Assembly: GCF_002906165.1 (NCBI RefSeq)
Contig: NZ_PPCN01000012.1
Span: forward strand, 118,006-182,005
Reading direction: 5' to 3'
DNA length: 64,000 nt
From: Roseibium marinum
GTDB taxonomy: Bacteria; Pseudomonadota; Alphaproteobacteria; Rhizobiales; Stappiaceae
The translations under genes were made by a program, and so were the position numbers. Below are positions 16,557 to 25,657 of this stretch, one piece after another. The notes below the pieces were generated by a model. It did not search any database, was not told the DNA's origin, and worked only from the letters and a program-made list of their open reading frames with translations. Within the stretch, counting starts at the first letter, position 1. The number at the start of each line of letters is the position of its first letter.

Positions 16557-18212
16557 CGTAAGCAGCTTGCCCGCCGCGGCGCGGGCCTCGTCCGTTATGA
16601 CGCTGCCGGCCAGCATGCGGGCGATTTCCTCGCGGCGGTGGCTTTCGTCGATACGCCTGACCCGCGTTGCGACCCGGTCCGGTTTCATCGCTTCCTTGGC
16701 GATCAGGAAATGACCTTCCGCCCGCGCCGCCACCTGGGGCGCATGGGTGACGGTCAGCACCTGGACCTTGCTCGCCAGCCGCGCCAGCCGCACGCCGATG
16801 GCCTCCGCAACCGCACCGCCGACGCCCGTGTCAATCTCGTCGAAGACCAGCGTCGGGGCAGATCCCTTGTCGGCGAGAGACACCTTCAGCGCCAGAAGGA
16901 AACGGGAGAGCTCCCCGCCGGAAGCAACCTTCATCATCGGCCCAGGGCGCGTACCCGGGTTGGTCTGTACGTGAAACTCGACCTGATCGATGCCCGACCG
17001 GCCGGGAGTTTGCGGATCGCTTTGCAGCTCGACGATGAACCTGGCGCGTTCCAGCTTCAGGTCCGGCAGTTCCGCGGCCACAGCCTTTTCCAGAGCCCGT
17101 GCCGTCTTGTGCCGCTTTTCAGAAAGGGAAGCCGCCTTTTTGTCGTAATCCGCCCGCGCCATGGCCGCCGCCTCGGCGAGAGCAGCCAGTTTGTCCTCAC
17201 CCGCATCCAGATCGGCGAGGTCCCCTGCCATGCGCTCGCGCAGCATGGCGAGATCGTCCACCGGTACGGAGTATTTGCGCGAGGCCGCGCGAAGTGCGAA
17301 CAGGCGTTCCTCCACCGCTTCGAGCTCACGCGGATCGAATTCCGTCTCGCGCAGAGCGCTTTCCAGGCTGCCCCGCGTGTCCTCCAGCAGGTCCAGCGCT
17401 TCGGCAAGCGTACGCACAGGTGGAGCGAGAAGAACCGGCACCTGGTCGGCCTTGCGTTCCAGGCGGCGCAGCAGGCTGGCGAGTTCAGGGATCGGCGATG
17501 CCGATCCGTTCAATGTGTCGAACGCATCGTTCAGGTCTCCGGCGATCTTCTCCACTTGCATCATATCCGTGCGGCGCGCGGCAAGCTGATCCTCCTCGCC
17601 TGTCTCCGGCCTCAGGCCGGACAGCTCCTCCACTGAGGAGCGCAGGAAATCGGCCTCGTTGCGCGCGACCTCGATCCGCTTCTCATGTTCGGTTACCGCC
17701 TTGTCCGCTGCCTTGAAGGCCGAATAGGCCTTCCCGACAGCCTCGCTATCCCCCAACAGGCCGCCGAAAACGTCGATCAGCGCCCGGTGGCTTTCCGGAT
17801 CGACCAGGGCCCGGTCGTCATGTTGTCCATGGATTTCCACAAGCAGGCCGCCCGCCTGGCGCAACAGGCCCGCACTGACCGGCTGGTCATTGACGAACGC
17901 CCGGGTACGACCATCGGCGGTCTGGATACGGCGCAGGATGATATCGCCGTCGTCATCGACATCGTTTTTCTGCAAAAACGCACGCACAGGATGATCCGCA
18001 GCAACATCGAAAACGGCGCTCACCTGTCCCTGTGGTTCACCGTGACGGACCAGATCCGCATCTCCCCGGGCTCCCAGAGCCAGCGACAGGGAATCGAGCA
18101 AAATCGATTTTCCCGCACCGGTTTCGCCGGTCAGAACCGACATTCCCGCGGTAAAATCAAGGTCAAGACGGTCAATTAGAACGATGTCACGGATAGACAG
18201 CGTGACCAGCAT
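16542..18212 (-). CDS. recN: DNA repair protein RecN
   Basis: 556 aa, SMC-like ATPase of the RecF/RecN pathway that tethers DNA ends during double-strand break repair. N-terminal ATPase half: MLVTLSIRDIVLIDRLDLDF, Walker A LTGETGAGKSILLDSLSLALG, and the Q-loop region EIHGQHDDRALVDPESHRALID. The central coiled coil covers about residues 160-370. The C-terminal half holds the signature SGGELSRFLLALKV, Walker B LVFDEIDTGVGG, and VLTVTHAPQVAARAEGHFLIAK. The length is normal. In Hyphomicrobiales it typically sits between bamD and ligA, as here. No convincing LexA box is visible immediately upstream. Confidence 0.95.
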   Translation of the reverse strand: MLVTLSIRDIVLIDRLDLDFTAGMSVLTGETGAGKSILLDSLSLALGARGDADLVRHGEPQGQVSAVFDVAADHPVRAFLQKNDVDDDGDIILRRIQTADGRTRAFVNDQPVSAGLLRQAGGLLVEIHGQHDDRALVDPESHRALIDVFGGLLGDSEAVGKAYSAFKAADKAVTEHEKRIEVARNEADFLRSSVEELSGLRPETGEEDQLAARRTDMMQVEKIAGDLNDAFDTLNGSASPIPELASLLRRLERKADQVPVLLAPPVRTLAEALDLLEDTRGSLESALRETEFDPRELEAVEERLFALRAASRKYSVPVDDLAMLRERMAGDLADLDAGEDKLAALAEAAAMARADYDKKAASLSEKRHKTARALEKAVAAELPDLKLERARFIVELQSDPQTPGRSGIDQVEFHVQTNPGTRPGPMMKVASGGELSRFLLALKVSLADKGSAPTLVFDEIDTGVGGAVAEAIGVRLARLASKVQVLTVTHAPQVAARAEGHFLIAKEAMKPDRVATRVRRIDESHRREEIARMLAGSVITDEARAAAGKLLTETAG

Positions 18213-18296
18213 GAAGGGAAGCTCCTAAGGGCATAGCCTACAGTTCGGCGCGGTCCAGCATATAAGAGAATCAGGTCGTGTTTCCAGAGCTTGTTG

Positions 18297-18340
18297 GAGC
18301 ATGTCCCGCTCAAATGCTTCCAGACTAACGGGACACGCTC
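18297..18340. repeat. Palindromic hairpin at the 3' end of bamD
   Basis: GAGCATGTCCCG and CGGGACACGCTC pair at 11 of 12 positions around a 20-nt loop, with the right arm overlapping the bamD stop. No T-run follows on the bamD strand. It resembles the short palindromic units scattered between genes in this group. Confidence 0.4.
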
Positions 18341-19152
18341 TAAATGCTCTTGAAGGCGCGGCTGATCCAGCTTCCGCTATCTTCGGAAGGCTCGTAGCCT
18401 CCCTTGTTCAACAGCGAATAGGCATCCTTGTACCACTGGCTGTCAGGATAGTTATGTCCAAGCACCGCGGCAGCGGTCTGCGCCTCGTTCACGACGCCAA
18501 GCGCGTAATAGGCCTCCGTCAGACGGAACAGGGCTTCTTCCACATGCCGTGTGGTCTGATACTCGACGACCACGGTCTTGAACCGGTTGATGCCGGCGAC
18601 GTAGTTGCGCTTTTCCAGATAGTAGCGGCCGACCTGCATTTCCTTGCCGGCCAGCTGATCCTTGACGATCCTCAGTTTCTGTTCCGCATCCGGTACATAT
18701 TCGGACTCCGGGAAACGCAGGATCAGTTCGTTGAAGGCCCCGGCCGCCTTGCGGGTGACCGCCTGATCCCGGGTGATATCCGGCATCTGGCGGAAATAGC
18801 TCTGCCCGGCGAGATACAGCATATAGGCGGAATCCCCGTCACCGGGATAAAGCGTCACGAATCGTTTAGCGGCCGTTATCGTCTCGGCGTATTTGCCCCG
18901 CGTGTAGTTCAGGTAAGCCAGGTTGACGAGCGATTTCTTGGAATATTCGGAATAGGGATAGAGCTTGTCCAGCTCTTCGAACTTCTCGGTGGAATCACGC
19001 AATTTGCCTTGCGCGCGCAGGGCAAGGCCTTCGTTGAAAAGAACTTCCGGCGGCGTGTCGTTCAGGGCCAGATCGTCCAGGTCGTCCTTGCCTCCGCAAG
19101 CCGCCAGAAGAAGCGGTGCTGCCAGGACGGCCAGTCTCAGGAAAAATTTCAT
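18340..19152 (-). CDS. bamD: Outer-membrane assembly lipoprotein BamD (ComL)
   Basis: 270 aa from the ATG at 19152 (MKFFLRLAVLAAPLLLAAC). The start is fixed by the lipoprotein signal peptide with lipobox LLAAC (lipidated C19). It is anchored to the periplasmic face of the outer membrane and works with BamA to insert beta-barrel proteins. TPR-like repeats run through the protein: PPEVLFNEGLALRAQGKLRDSTEKFEELDKLYPYSEYS, then AYMLYLAGQSYFRQM, QVGRYYLEKRNYVAGINRFKTVVVEYQTT, and HVEEALFRLTEAYYALG. It follows lpxC and precedes recN on the same strand; a terminator separates it from lpxC. Confidence 0.95.
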   Translation of the reverse strand: MKFFLRLAVLAAPLLLAACGGKDDLDDLALNDTPPEVLFNEGLALRAQGKLRDSTEKFEELDKLYPYSEYSKKSLVNLAYLNYTRGKYAETITAAKRFVTLYPGDGDSAYMLYLAGQSYFRQMPDITRDQAVTRKAAGAFNELILRFPESEYVPDAEQKLRIVKDQLAGKEMQVGRYYLEKRNYVAGINRFKTVVVEYQTTRHVEEALFRLTEAYYALGVVNEAQTAAAVLGHNYPDSQWYKDAYSLLNKGGYEPSEDSGSWISRAFKSI

Positions 19153-19373
19153 GCCCTTGGTTCCGCTTGCTTCAGAACCAGTGTCAATTCCGTTCACGCC
19201 TATACTCCCGGGCCGCAGCGGCCCAACCGGCCAATTCTAAGACGGCCACGTATTTCATCGACAGGAGTGTTTAGCGGAAAGCACCCGTCCCCGTCACGTC
19301 CTCATCGGCCATCTGACGGTTTTTTTAAGCAAATTTATGGCAAGCCGCCCGAATTGTGCTGATTTCCGCCGAA

Positions 19374-19403
19374 TTGAAAAATGGCCGTTTGCGGAAAACG
19401 GCC
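19374..19403 (-). terminator. Rho-independent terminator of lpxC
   Basis: On the minus strand an 8-bp stem (GGCCGTTT / AAACGGCC) is followed by ATTTTTC, 11 bp after the lpxC stop. bamD therefore probably has its own promoter in the 260-bp gap. Confidence 0.75.
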
Positions 19404-19413
19404 CGGGACCCGA

Positions 19414-20358
19414 TCAGGAAACGTCAGGTCCGAAGGCAGCAGCCGCAGCCAGACCGCCCTTGTCAACCTGACCGACCTGACGGAAAGCCGGGGCTTCCAC
19501 AATCTCGAAAGCGCTCGGGTCTTCGAACAATTTGACCAGAATGGCATTGTTCATCTTGTGGCCGCCCTTGTAGGAGCGGTAAAGGCCCAGGATCGGCAGT
19601 CCGGCCAGGGCCAGATCGCCGACGGCATCCAGCGCCTTGTGACGGGCGAACTCATCCGGCCAGCGCGTGCCTTCGGGATTGAGAACCTTGTCTTCGGAGA
19701 TGGCCACGGAGTTTTCCAGCGAAGAGCCGAGGGCAAAACCCATTTTCCAGAGCTGCTCGACATCCTTCACATAGCCGAAGGTACGTGCACGGGAAAGCTC
19801 GTCGCGGAACACCTGCGGCGTCATGTCGGACACGAACCGCTGGCGGCCGATCAGGGGCGTGTCGAAATCGATCGTGATGTCGAACTTGGTTCCGTCATAC
19901 GGATGCAGTTCACACCAGGCACCGCCATTATCGACACGGACGGTTTTCCTGATCTTGAGATACCGGCGGCCGCGGTCCAGCTTTTTGAGTCCCACCTGTT
20001 CGATCGCCTCGACGAATGCCGAACTGCTGCCGTCCATGATCGGCATTTCCGGTCCGTCGATCTCCACGATGAGATTGTCCACACCCATGCCGACGAGAGC
20101 TGCCATCAGGTGTTCGACCGTCGCCACACCTTCTCCGGCGGGATCGCCGAGCACCGTGCAAAGGGCGGTCGAGGAAACCTTGTTCCACCGCGCCGGAACC
20201 TCTGAGGACATTTCCTTGTCGGTTCGGGTAAACACAATCCCCACACCAGTTTCGGCGGGCACCAATGTGATCGACACGGGCTTGCCCGAATGAACACCCA
20301 CCCCGGTCAGGGTGACCTGATCGGCGAGTGTTGTCTGTCGATCGACATAAGTTGTCAT
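19414..20358 (-). CDS. lpxC: UDP-3-O-acyl-N-acetylglucosamine deacetylase
   Basis: 314 aa. It is the zinc enzyme of the committed step of lipid A synthesis, in the cytosol. Zinc ligands align with E. coli LpxC: H83 (ATVEHLMAALVG), H240 and D244 (FARHKALDAVGDLAL). Other family signatures are LTGVGVHSGKPVSITL, IVEIDGPEMPIMDGSSSAFVEAI and ARTFGYVKDVEQLWKMGFALGSSLENSV. The length is close to the usual 305 aa. It is downstream of ftsZ but separated from it by a terminator. Confidence 0.97.
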   Translation of the reverse strand: MTTYVDRQTTLADQVTLTGVGVHSGKPVSITLVPAETGVGIVFTRTDKEMSSEVPARWNKVSSTALCTVLGDPAGEGVATVEHLMAALVGMGVDNLIVEIDGPEMPIMDGSSSAFVEAIEQVGLKKLDRGRRYLKIRKTVRVDNGGAWCELHPYDGTKFDITIDFDTPLIGRQRFVSDMTPQVFRDELSRARTFGYVKDVEQLWKMGFALGSSLENSVAISEDKVLNPEGTRWPDEFARHKALDAVGDLALAGLPILGLYRSYKGGHKMNNAILVKLFEDPSAFEIVEAPAFRQVGQVDKGGLAAAAAFGPDVS

Positions 20359-20549
20359 GTGCTCTGCCCTTCCGGTTAGCGATCGGAAATAGTCCGGAAT
20401 TTATCCCTTGCAGGTTACGGACTTTTAACGATCACGATTTTGGCGAAGATAATCCCGATACCGGAGAGAGCGAAATAAAGCTTTATTACGATTTGTAACG
20501 ATACACAGCTTTGCAAGACACTGAAATAACAGGCTAATTCTGACCCGAA

Positions 20550-20583
20550 CGAAAACAGCCCGAAGCGTGAGCTCCGGGCTGTC
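20550..20583 (-). terminator. Terminator downstream of ftsZ
   Basis: On the minus strand ACAGCCCG / CGGGCTGT pair around a 12-nt loop, followed by TTTTC, about 30 bp past the ftsZ stop. It marks the end of the division gene cluster. Confidence 0.7.
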
Positions 20584-20612
20584 GCGATCAGGGAAGACAA
20601 TCGCGTCGTGAA

Positions 20613-22394
20613 TCAGTTGGCCTGCCGGCGGAGAAAGGCCGGGATTTCCAACTGTTCGTCGTCGGTCGTGGTGACCGGCTTGGGCGCTGCCCGGCCGGTT
20701 CCGTCCAGCTGTCCTGCCGCACCCTGGGCGGAAGGACGCGGCTGAGGCGCGCGCGGCGCGGCTTGAGGCGCAGGCTGCAGCTGCGGTGCGGACCGCAGAA
20801 CCGGAGCGTCTGCCTCGTGCTCGTCTTCCTCGTCTTCCCGGCGGCCGAGGCCACTGGTGAGACGGCGCAGAAGGCCCATCGGGCGCCGGCCTTCCTCACC
20901 ATGTTCCTCGTAACCGGCGGCTGGTGCCGCAGGTTGCGCGGGAGCTGAAGAAGCCTCGTTCGCCAGCGGTTGCCGAGCCGGGCTTGCAGCCGTCTGCTGT
21001 GCCCGGATCTCACGCTGGGCGATCGGCGGAAAGTCCTCTACGCGCGGCATGCGCGAAGTGGTGTTGTGCTCCTCGGCAGCCGGCGGAATATACGGCTTGC
21101 TGAGCGGTGCGTCCTCGACGACCTGTGCGGGAGCATCCCCATCGAGATCCATCATCGCGGCCTTGCCGGCAAGAGCTGCACTCGAAGGCTGGACGCGCTT
21201 GATCTCCACGTCCGGATCGCTGGCGACCGAAACCGGCTGCGGGTCCGGAAGAGCCAGTTCCTTTTCCAGGCTGGCTACCGCCTTGGCGGCGGCATCCATG
21301 GTATTGGCTTTTTCAGCCGCTACCGCCGGCCTGGCCGTCGTGAATTCCGGGATACGCGCGGCTGCGGGCATCTCGGCTTTCAAGGATTGGGCACCCGCGG
21401 AGGGAAACGTGTTGGCCGCAAGGGCTTCCTCCTTGTCGATGCCGGTTGCCACGACCGAAACCCGGATGATGCCGTCGAGGGTTTCATCGAATGTCGCCCC
21501 CAGGATGATGTTGGCGTCCGCGTCGACTTCCTCACGGATACGGGTTGCAGCCTCATCCACTTCAAACAGCGTCAGATCGTTGCCGCCGGTGATGGAGATT
21601 AGCAGGCCCCTGGCCCCCTTCATGGAGGATTCGTCGAGAAGCGGGTTGGCGATGGCAGCTTCCGCCGCCTGCTGCGCGCGCTTCTCGCCGCTGGCTTCGC
21701 CCGTGCCCATCATCGCCTTGCCCATGCCGCGCATCACCGAACGGACGTCGGCAAAGTCGAGGTTGATGAGACCTTCCTTCACCATCAGGTCGGTGATGCA
21801 GGCAACACCGGAATAAAGCACCTGGTCGGCCATCGCGAAAGCATCCGCGAAAGTGGTTTGCGCATTGGCGATCCGGAACAGGTTCTGGTTCGGAATGACG
21901 ATCAGCGTATCGACACTGCGCTGCAGTTCCTCGATGCCGCTGTCCGCGATCCGCATCCGGCGGGCGCCTTCGAACTGGAACGGCTTGGTCACGACACCGA
22001 CGGTCAGGATGCCCTGTTCGCGTGCCGCGCGGGCAATCACAGGGGCCGCGCCGGTTCCGGTACCACCACCCATGCCGGCGGTGATGAACACCATGTGCGA
22101 TCCGGACAGATGGTCGTTGATCTCGTCGATCACCTCTTCAGCCGCGGCAGAGCCGACTTCCGGCTGGGAGCCTGCACCAAGACCTTCCGTGACCGCCACG
22201 CCCATCTGGACGAGACGTTCGGACTGGTTCATGGCCAGTGCCTGGGCATCCGTGTTGGCGCAAACGAAGTCGCACCCCTGGAGACCTGCTGTGATCATGT
22301 TATTGACGGCGTTTCCGCCCGCGCCGCCGACGCCGAAGACCGTAATGCGCGGCTTCAGCTCCTGAATGTCGGGCATCTTCAGGTTGATGGTCAT
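20613..22394 (-). CDS. ftsZ: Cell division GTPase FtsZ
   Basis: 593 aa from the ATG at 22394 (MTINLKMPDIQELKPRITVF), the usual family start, with GAGGATAAT upstream. It polymerises into the Z ring at midcell. The GTPase core (about residues 1-320) shows GVGGAGGNAVNNMI, the tubulin signature GGGTGTGAAP and ATGID at the C-terminal subdomain. A roughly 260-residue Ala/Pro/Glu-rich disordered linker follows, then the conserved C-terminal peptide EQLEIPAFLRRQAN, which binds FtsA and ZipA-like tethers. The long linker is typical of Hyphomicrobiales. The frame stays open upstream to 22541, and an alternative ATG at 22505 is discussed in the findings. Confidence 0.97.
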   Translation of the reverse strand: MTINLKMPDIQELKPRITVFGVGGAGGNAVNNMITAGLQGCDFVCANTDAQALAMNQSERLVQMGVAVTEGLGAGSQPEVGSAAAEEVIDEINDHLSGSHMVFITAGMGGGTGTGAAPVIARAAREQGILTVGVVTKPFQFEGARRMRIADSGIEELQRSVDTLIVIPNQNLFRIANAQTTFADAFAMADQVLYSGVACITDLMVKEGLINLDFADVRSVMRGMGKAMMGTGEASGEKRAQQAAEAAIANPLLDESSMKGARGLLISITGGNDLTLFEVDEAATRIREEVDADANIILGATFDETLDGIIRVSVVATGIDKEEALAANTFPSAGAQSLKAEMPAAARIPEFTTARPAVAAEKANTMDAAAKAVASLEKELALPDPQPVSVASDPDVEIKRVQPSSAALAGKAAMMDLDGDAPAQVVEDAPLSKPYIPPAAEEHNTTSRMPRVEDFPPIAQREIRAQQTAASPARQPLANEASSAPAQPAAPAAGYEEHGEEGRRPMGLLRRLTSGLGRREDEEDEHEADAPVLRSAPQLQPAPQAAPRAPQPRPSAQGAAGQLDGTGRAAPKPVTTTDDEQLEIPAFLRRQAN

Positions 22395-22417
22395 ATTATC
22401 CTCGCGACCCACTGGCA

Positions 22418-22432
22418 CTCCCGCTACGGGAG
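22418..22432 (-). promoter_or_regulatory. Hairpin in the ftsZ leader
   Basis: CTCCCG-CTA-CGGGAG, a 6-bp GC-rich stem with a 3-nt loop, about 24 bp upstream of the ftsZ ATG. It could affect ribosome access or transcript processing. Confidence 0.35.
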
Positions 22433-22509
22433 AACCCTCTTCTTCCCTAATTTTCTCAGCCATTGCTGGCAGCTCAACTTCCTGGTTTTCGTCTTCTTGG
22501 CTCATGTCG

Positions 22510-23832
22510 TCAGAAGCTTTCCCTGATCCATTGGCCCACACGGGCCAGATAACCAGATTGCCCGCCCCACCCAGATCTCCGGTTCTTGTGTTCGAACTGT
22601 TCGATCTGAGCGACTTGCGGATAAATCAAGAGGCCAACCGCGGCGGCAAATGCCGGACCTTTGGCGGCTTCGGGAAGACCGGCGACACCAAGTGGCCGGC
22701 CAAGACGGACGTTGCGCCCCAGGACGTGACGCGCAACTTCTCCAAGACCCGTGAGCTGACTTGCACCCCCTGTCAGCACGATCTGCTTGCCCACCCGACC
22801 GGCGAAACCGGAGGCAGTCAGGCGATCTCTTACGAGTTCTAGGATTTCTTCCACACGCGGGCGGATGACCCGGGTCAGTGCCGAGCGCGGGATCTGGTTT
22901 GGCAGGTCGCTGTCGCCGTCCAGCGGCGGCACCGTGAGCAGGTCACGGTCGTCCGAGCCGGAGGCAAGCGGCGAGCCATAAAGGGTTTTCAGGCGCTCCG
23001 CATCCTGGAGCCGGGTCGCGAAAGCGCGGGCGATATCGGTGGTCACATGGTTGCCGCCAACGGCAATCGCGTCCAGATGCACCATGTGGCCGTCCACGAA
23101 GACCGACAGCGTCGTCGTGCCGCCGCCCATGTCGATGCAGGCAACGCCAAGCTCTGCTTCATCGTCGACGATGGTGGACAATCCGCTGGCAAAGGGTGTC
23201 GCCACCATTGTTTCCACGTGAAGATGGCCGCGGTTGATGCAGAGTTCCAGGTTGCGCACCGGCGGAATTTCCGCTGTGACCACCTGCATTTCGACACCCA
23301 GCTTGTGCCCCATCATGCCGCGCGGGTCGCGGATGCCACGGCTCCCATCCAGCGAATAAGAGATCGGCAGCGCGTGCGTCACCGCCCGGCCATCGGTGAC
23401 GGAATGGCTGGAGCCGGCGAAGAGAACCCGTTGAATATCGGCCTCCGACACACTTTCGCCGGCCAGCGGTACGCCGGCGCTGTAGATTTCGCTCTGCAGG
23501 CGGCCGCAGCTGATATTTGCAATCAGCGATTCGACGGTCACGCCGGCCATGCGTTCGGCGCTGTCGACCGCCTGGCGAATCGCCTGCTCGGCGGCGTCCA
23601 TATCGACCACAACGCCGGACTTGATACCGCGCGAGCGCTGATACCCGTAGCCGAGCACTTCCACCTTGTGGGACCGGCTCGACAGGATCGACTTGTCGTC
23701 CCGCGGCACAAGCTTTGCGATCAGGCAGCAGACTTTCGTCGAGCCCACGTCGAGAACCGACATGATGACCGCGCGCCGGGTCGGCAGCGGCCGCATTTTC
23801 GGCAGATAGAGATGGCTGGAGGAGCGGCTCAT
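22510..23832 (-). CDS. ftsA: Cell division protein FtsA
   Basis: 440 aa, actin-like ATPase that anchors FtsZ filaments to the inner membrane and recruits the late divisome. Phosphate 1 motif: VLDVGSTKVCCLIAKL. The SHS2 (1C) domain occupies about residues 105-185 (AVTHALPISYSLDGSRGIRDPRGMMGHKLGVEM). The phosphate 2 and adenosine motifs are GVACIDMGGGTTTLSVFVDG and IVLTGGASQLTGLGEVA. The C-terminal amphipathic membrane-targeting helix is GYLARVGQWIRESF. The first 4 bp overlap the end of ftsQ, so translation is probably coupled. Confidence 0.96.
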   Translation of the reverse strand: MSRSSSHLYLPKMRPLPTRRAVIMSVLDVGSTKVCCLIAKLVPRDDKSILSSRSHKVEVLGYGYQRSRGIKSGVVVDMDAAEQAIRQAVDSAERMAGVTVESLIANISCGRLQSEIYSAGVPLAGESVSEADIQRVLFAGSSHSVTDGRAVTHALPISYSLDGSRGIRDPRGMMGHKLGVEMQVVTAEIPPVRNLELCINRGHLHVETMVATPFASGLSTIVDDEAELGVACIDMGGGTTTLSVFVDGHMVHLDAIAVGGNHVTTDIARAFATRLQDAERLKTLYGSPLASGSDDRDLLTVPPLDGDSDLPNQIPRSALTRVIRPRVEEILELVRDRLTASGFAGRVGKQIVLTGGASQLTGLGEVARHVLGRNVRLGRPLGVAGLPEAAKGPAFAAAVGLLIYPQVAQIEQFEHKNRRSGWGGQSGYLARVGQWIRESF

Positions 23833-24743
23833 GTATCGCGCTCCTTTTTACCGGACCGGCCTTTGCCGCCGGTCATGACCTTGCGCTGCTCGGCGACTTC
23901 GTCCGACAGACGGACTGTCACCCGATCGGCCAGGCGCAAGTCTATCGCCATGATGTCGCGGGACAGCAGACCGCTTTCCTCATCCATTTTCACCAGGTCC
24001 GCCAGAGCGGCATGAAGATTGTTTTCCGGCAGACGGATGGAAATGCCGTTTTCAAGCTGCAGGTCCCAGCGCCGGTCGCTGACCAGAAACGCCGCACGCA
24101 CGCGCGGGCGCAGGTCCGGCACCGTTGCCAGCGCCGAATTGATTTCCACCGCCCGGCGCTGCGCGCCGTGATTGACCACGAGAAGAAGGTTGGCATAGCG
24201 GCCATCGACCTCGTCCGTGATCACGTCGCCTGATTCGTTGATGATCGAGACAAGATCGCCCCGCTGCCAAAGCGCATAGGGAACCCGTTCCTCGATACTG
24301 ATCTGCAGCGTGCTCGGATAGAGCTTCATGACAGAGGCGTTTTTCACCCACGCCATCCGGTTCAAACGCTCACGGGCGCCCGCCGCATCGAAGAGCGCCA
24401 GGGACGTGCCTTCATGAATTTCCAGTGCTTCGAGGATCTGGAATTCGTTGATTTCCCGCTGACCGGAAAGTTTCACGGCTTCGACGCCGAAGCCCGCGGC
24501 GGACAGCAGCGCATCCGAAACGATCCGGCCGTGCCCCCCTATGACTATTCCATAACTAATTGTTAAGGTTAAGAAACCCAGCGCGGCAGCAGAACCGGCC
24601 CATTGCGGCAGCTCCATAAGGCGCCCGGCGGCCCGCCATACAGGTTGACGATGCAAACGCGCGACGCCGCGCCCGCGCGGAGCCAGTTCGGCCTCCAGGC
24701 GGGTCAGTGCATTGCGTTTATGTTTGCGTCCTAGCGACAGCAA
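23829..24743 (-). CDS. ftsQ: Cell division protein FtsQ
   Basis: 304 aa, bitopic inner-membrane divisome protein. A basic cytoplasmic N-terminus of about 55 residues precedes one transmembrane helix (AALGFLTLTISYGIVIGG). The POTRA domain follows (GFGVEAVKLSGQREINEFQILEALEIHEGTSLALFDAAGARERLNRMAWVKNASVMKLYPSTLQISIEERVPYALWQ), then the beta domain that contacts FtsB and FtsL. The gene overlaps ddl by 13 bp and ftsA by 4 bp. Confidence 0.95.
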   Translation of the reverse strand: MLSLGRKHKRNALTRLEAELAPRGRGVARLHRQPVWRAAGRLMELPQWAGSAAALGFLTLTISYGIVIGGHGRIVSDALLSAAGFGVEAVKLSGQREINEFQILEALEIHEGTSLALFDAAGARERLNRMAWVKNASVMKLYPSTLQISIEERVPYALWQRGDLVSIINESGDVITDEVDGRYANLLLVVNHGAQRRAVEINSALATVPDLRPRVRAAFLVSDRRWDLQLENGISIRLPENNLHAALADLVKMDEESGLLSRDIMAIDLRLADRVTVRLSDEVAEQRKVMTGGKGRSGKKERDT

Positions 24744-25657
24744 CTTGCGTCCTCAACCATCCAGCTGACCAGGTCCTTGAAACTCATCCCCTGATGGGCC
24801 GCCAATTCCGGCACAAGAGAGGTTGGCGTCATGCCTGGCTGCGTGTTCACTTCTAGGCAAATCAGTTCACCGGATCCGTCTTCCCGTTCATCGAATCGGA
24901 AATCCGCACGGGAAACACCGCGGCAATCCAAAGCCTGATGCGCCTTAACCGCTAGTGTCTCTATGTTTTGGTAAACAATCGGTGAAATTTTCGCAGGAAG
25001 AATGTGTTTTGAACCGCCTTGTGCATATTTTGCTTCATAATCGTAGAAGCCATGCCCCTGGGGAAGGATGTCTATGACACCGAGGGACTTGTCATTCATG
25101 ACAGCACAGGTCAGCTCCCGGCCCGCGATAAATTTCTCGCACATCAGCACCTCTGGATAGGGCCAGTCCTCGCGACTCAGCTCCTGTGGCGGAAACTCTT
25201 GATCTTTCTGGACAATCAGCACTCCAAAGCTGGAGCCTTCATTGATCGGCTTCAGCACGTAAGGCGGTTCCATTGGGTGTTCGCGAAGAATATCGCCGCG
25301 GTTCACGACCACATGCCTGGTCACCGGAACCCCGGCCGCCGCCATGACCGCCTTTGCCTTCACCTTGTTCATTGCAAGGCTCGACGCCATCACGCCGGAA
25401 TGCGTATAGGGGATGTTAAGAAACTCTAATATTCCCTGAACGCAGCCGTCCTCGCCATAGGGACCGTGAAGGGCGTTGAACGCTACATCGGGCCGCAGTT
25501 CCCGCAGGACGGCCGAGATATTCCGGTCGACATCGATACGTGTCACCCGGTAGCCGGCTTCTTCCAGCGCGTCGGCGCATTCCTTGCCGGTTGACAGACT
25601 CACCGGGCGTTCGTTGACCCAGCCGCCCATCAGAACGGCGACATGTTTTCCGGCCAT
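24731..25657 (-). CDS. ddl: D-alanine--D-alanine ligase
   Basis: 308 aa, cytosolic ATP-grasp enzyme that makes the D-Ala-D-Ala dipeptide used by MurF. Signatures: HVAVLMGGWVNERPVSLSTG, FNALHGPYGEDGCVQGILE, YTHSGVMASSLAMNKVKAK, EGSSFGV, and the ADP/Mg site DFRFDE...LICLEVNTQPGMTPTSLVPELA. The length equals the DdlB class found in dcw clusters. Its start abuts the murB stop with no gap, and its end overlaps ftsQ. Confidence 0.96.
   Translation of the reverse strand: MAGKHVAVLMGGWVNERPVSLSTGKECADALEEAGYRVTRIDVDRNISAVLRELRPDVAFNALHGPYGEDGCVQGILEFLNIPYTHSGVMASSLAMNKVKAKAVMAAAGVPVTRHVVVNRGDILREHPMEPPYVLKPINEGSSFGVLIVQKDQEFPPQELSREDWPYPEVLMCEKFIAGRELTCAVMNDKSLGVIDILPQGHGFYDYEAKYAQGGSKHILPAKISPIVYQNIETLAVKAHQALDCRGVSRADFRFDEREDGSGELICLEVNTQPGMTPTSLVPELAAHQGMSFKDLVSWMVEDASCCR

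Noticed and set aside
22394..22541. FtsZ start at 22541 or 22505
   Set aside because: The extra residues have poor codon usage, contain a hairpin at DNA level and are not part of the conserved FtsZ start MTINLKMPDI, which has its own ribosome-binding site.
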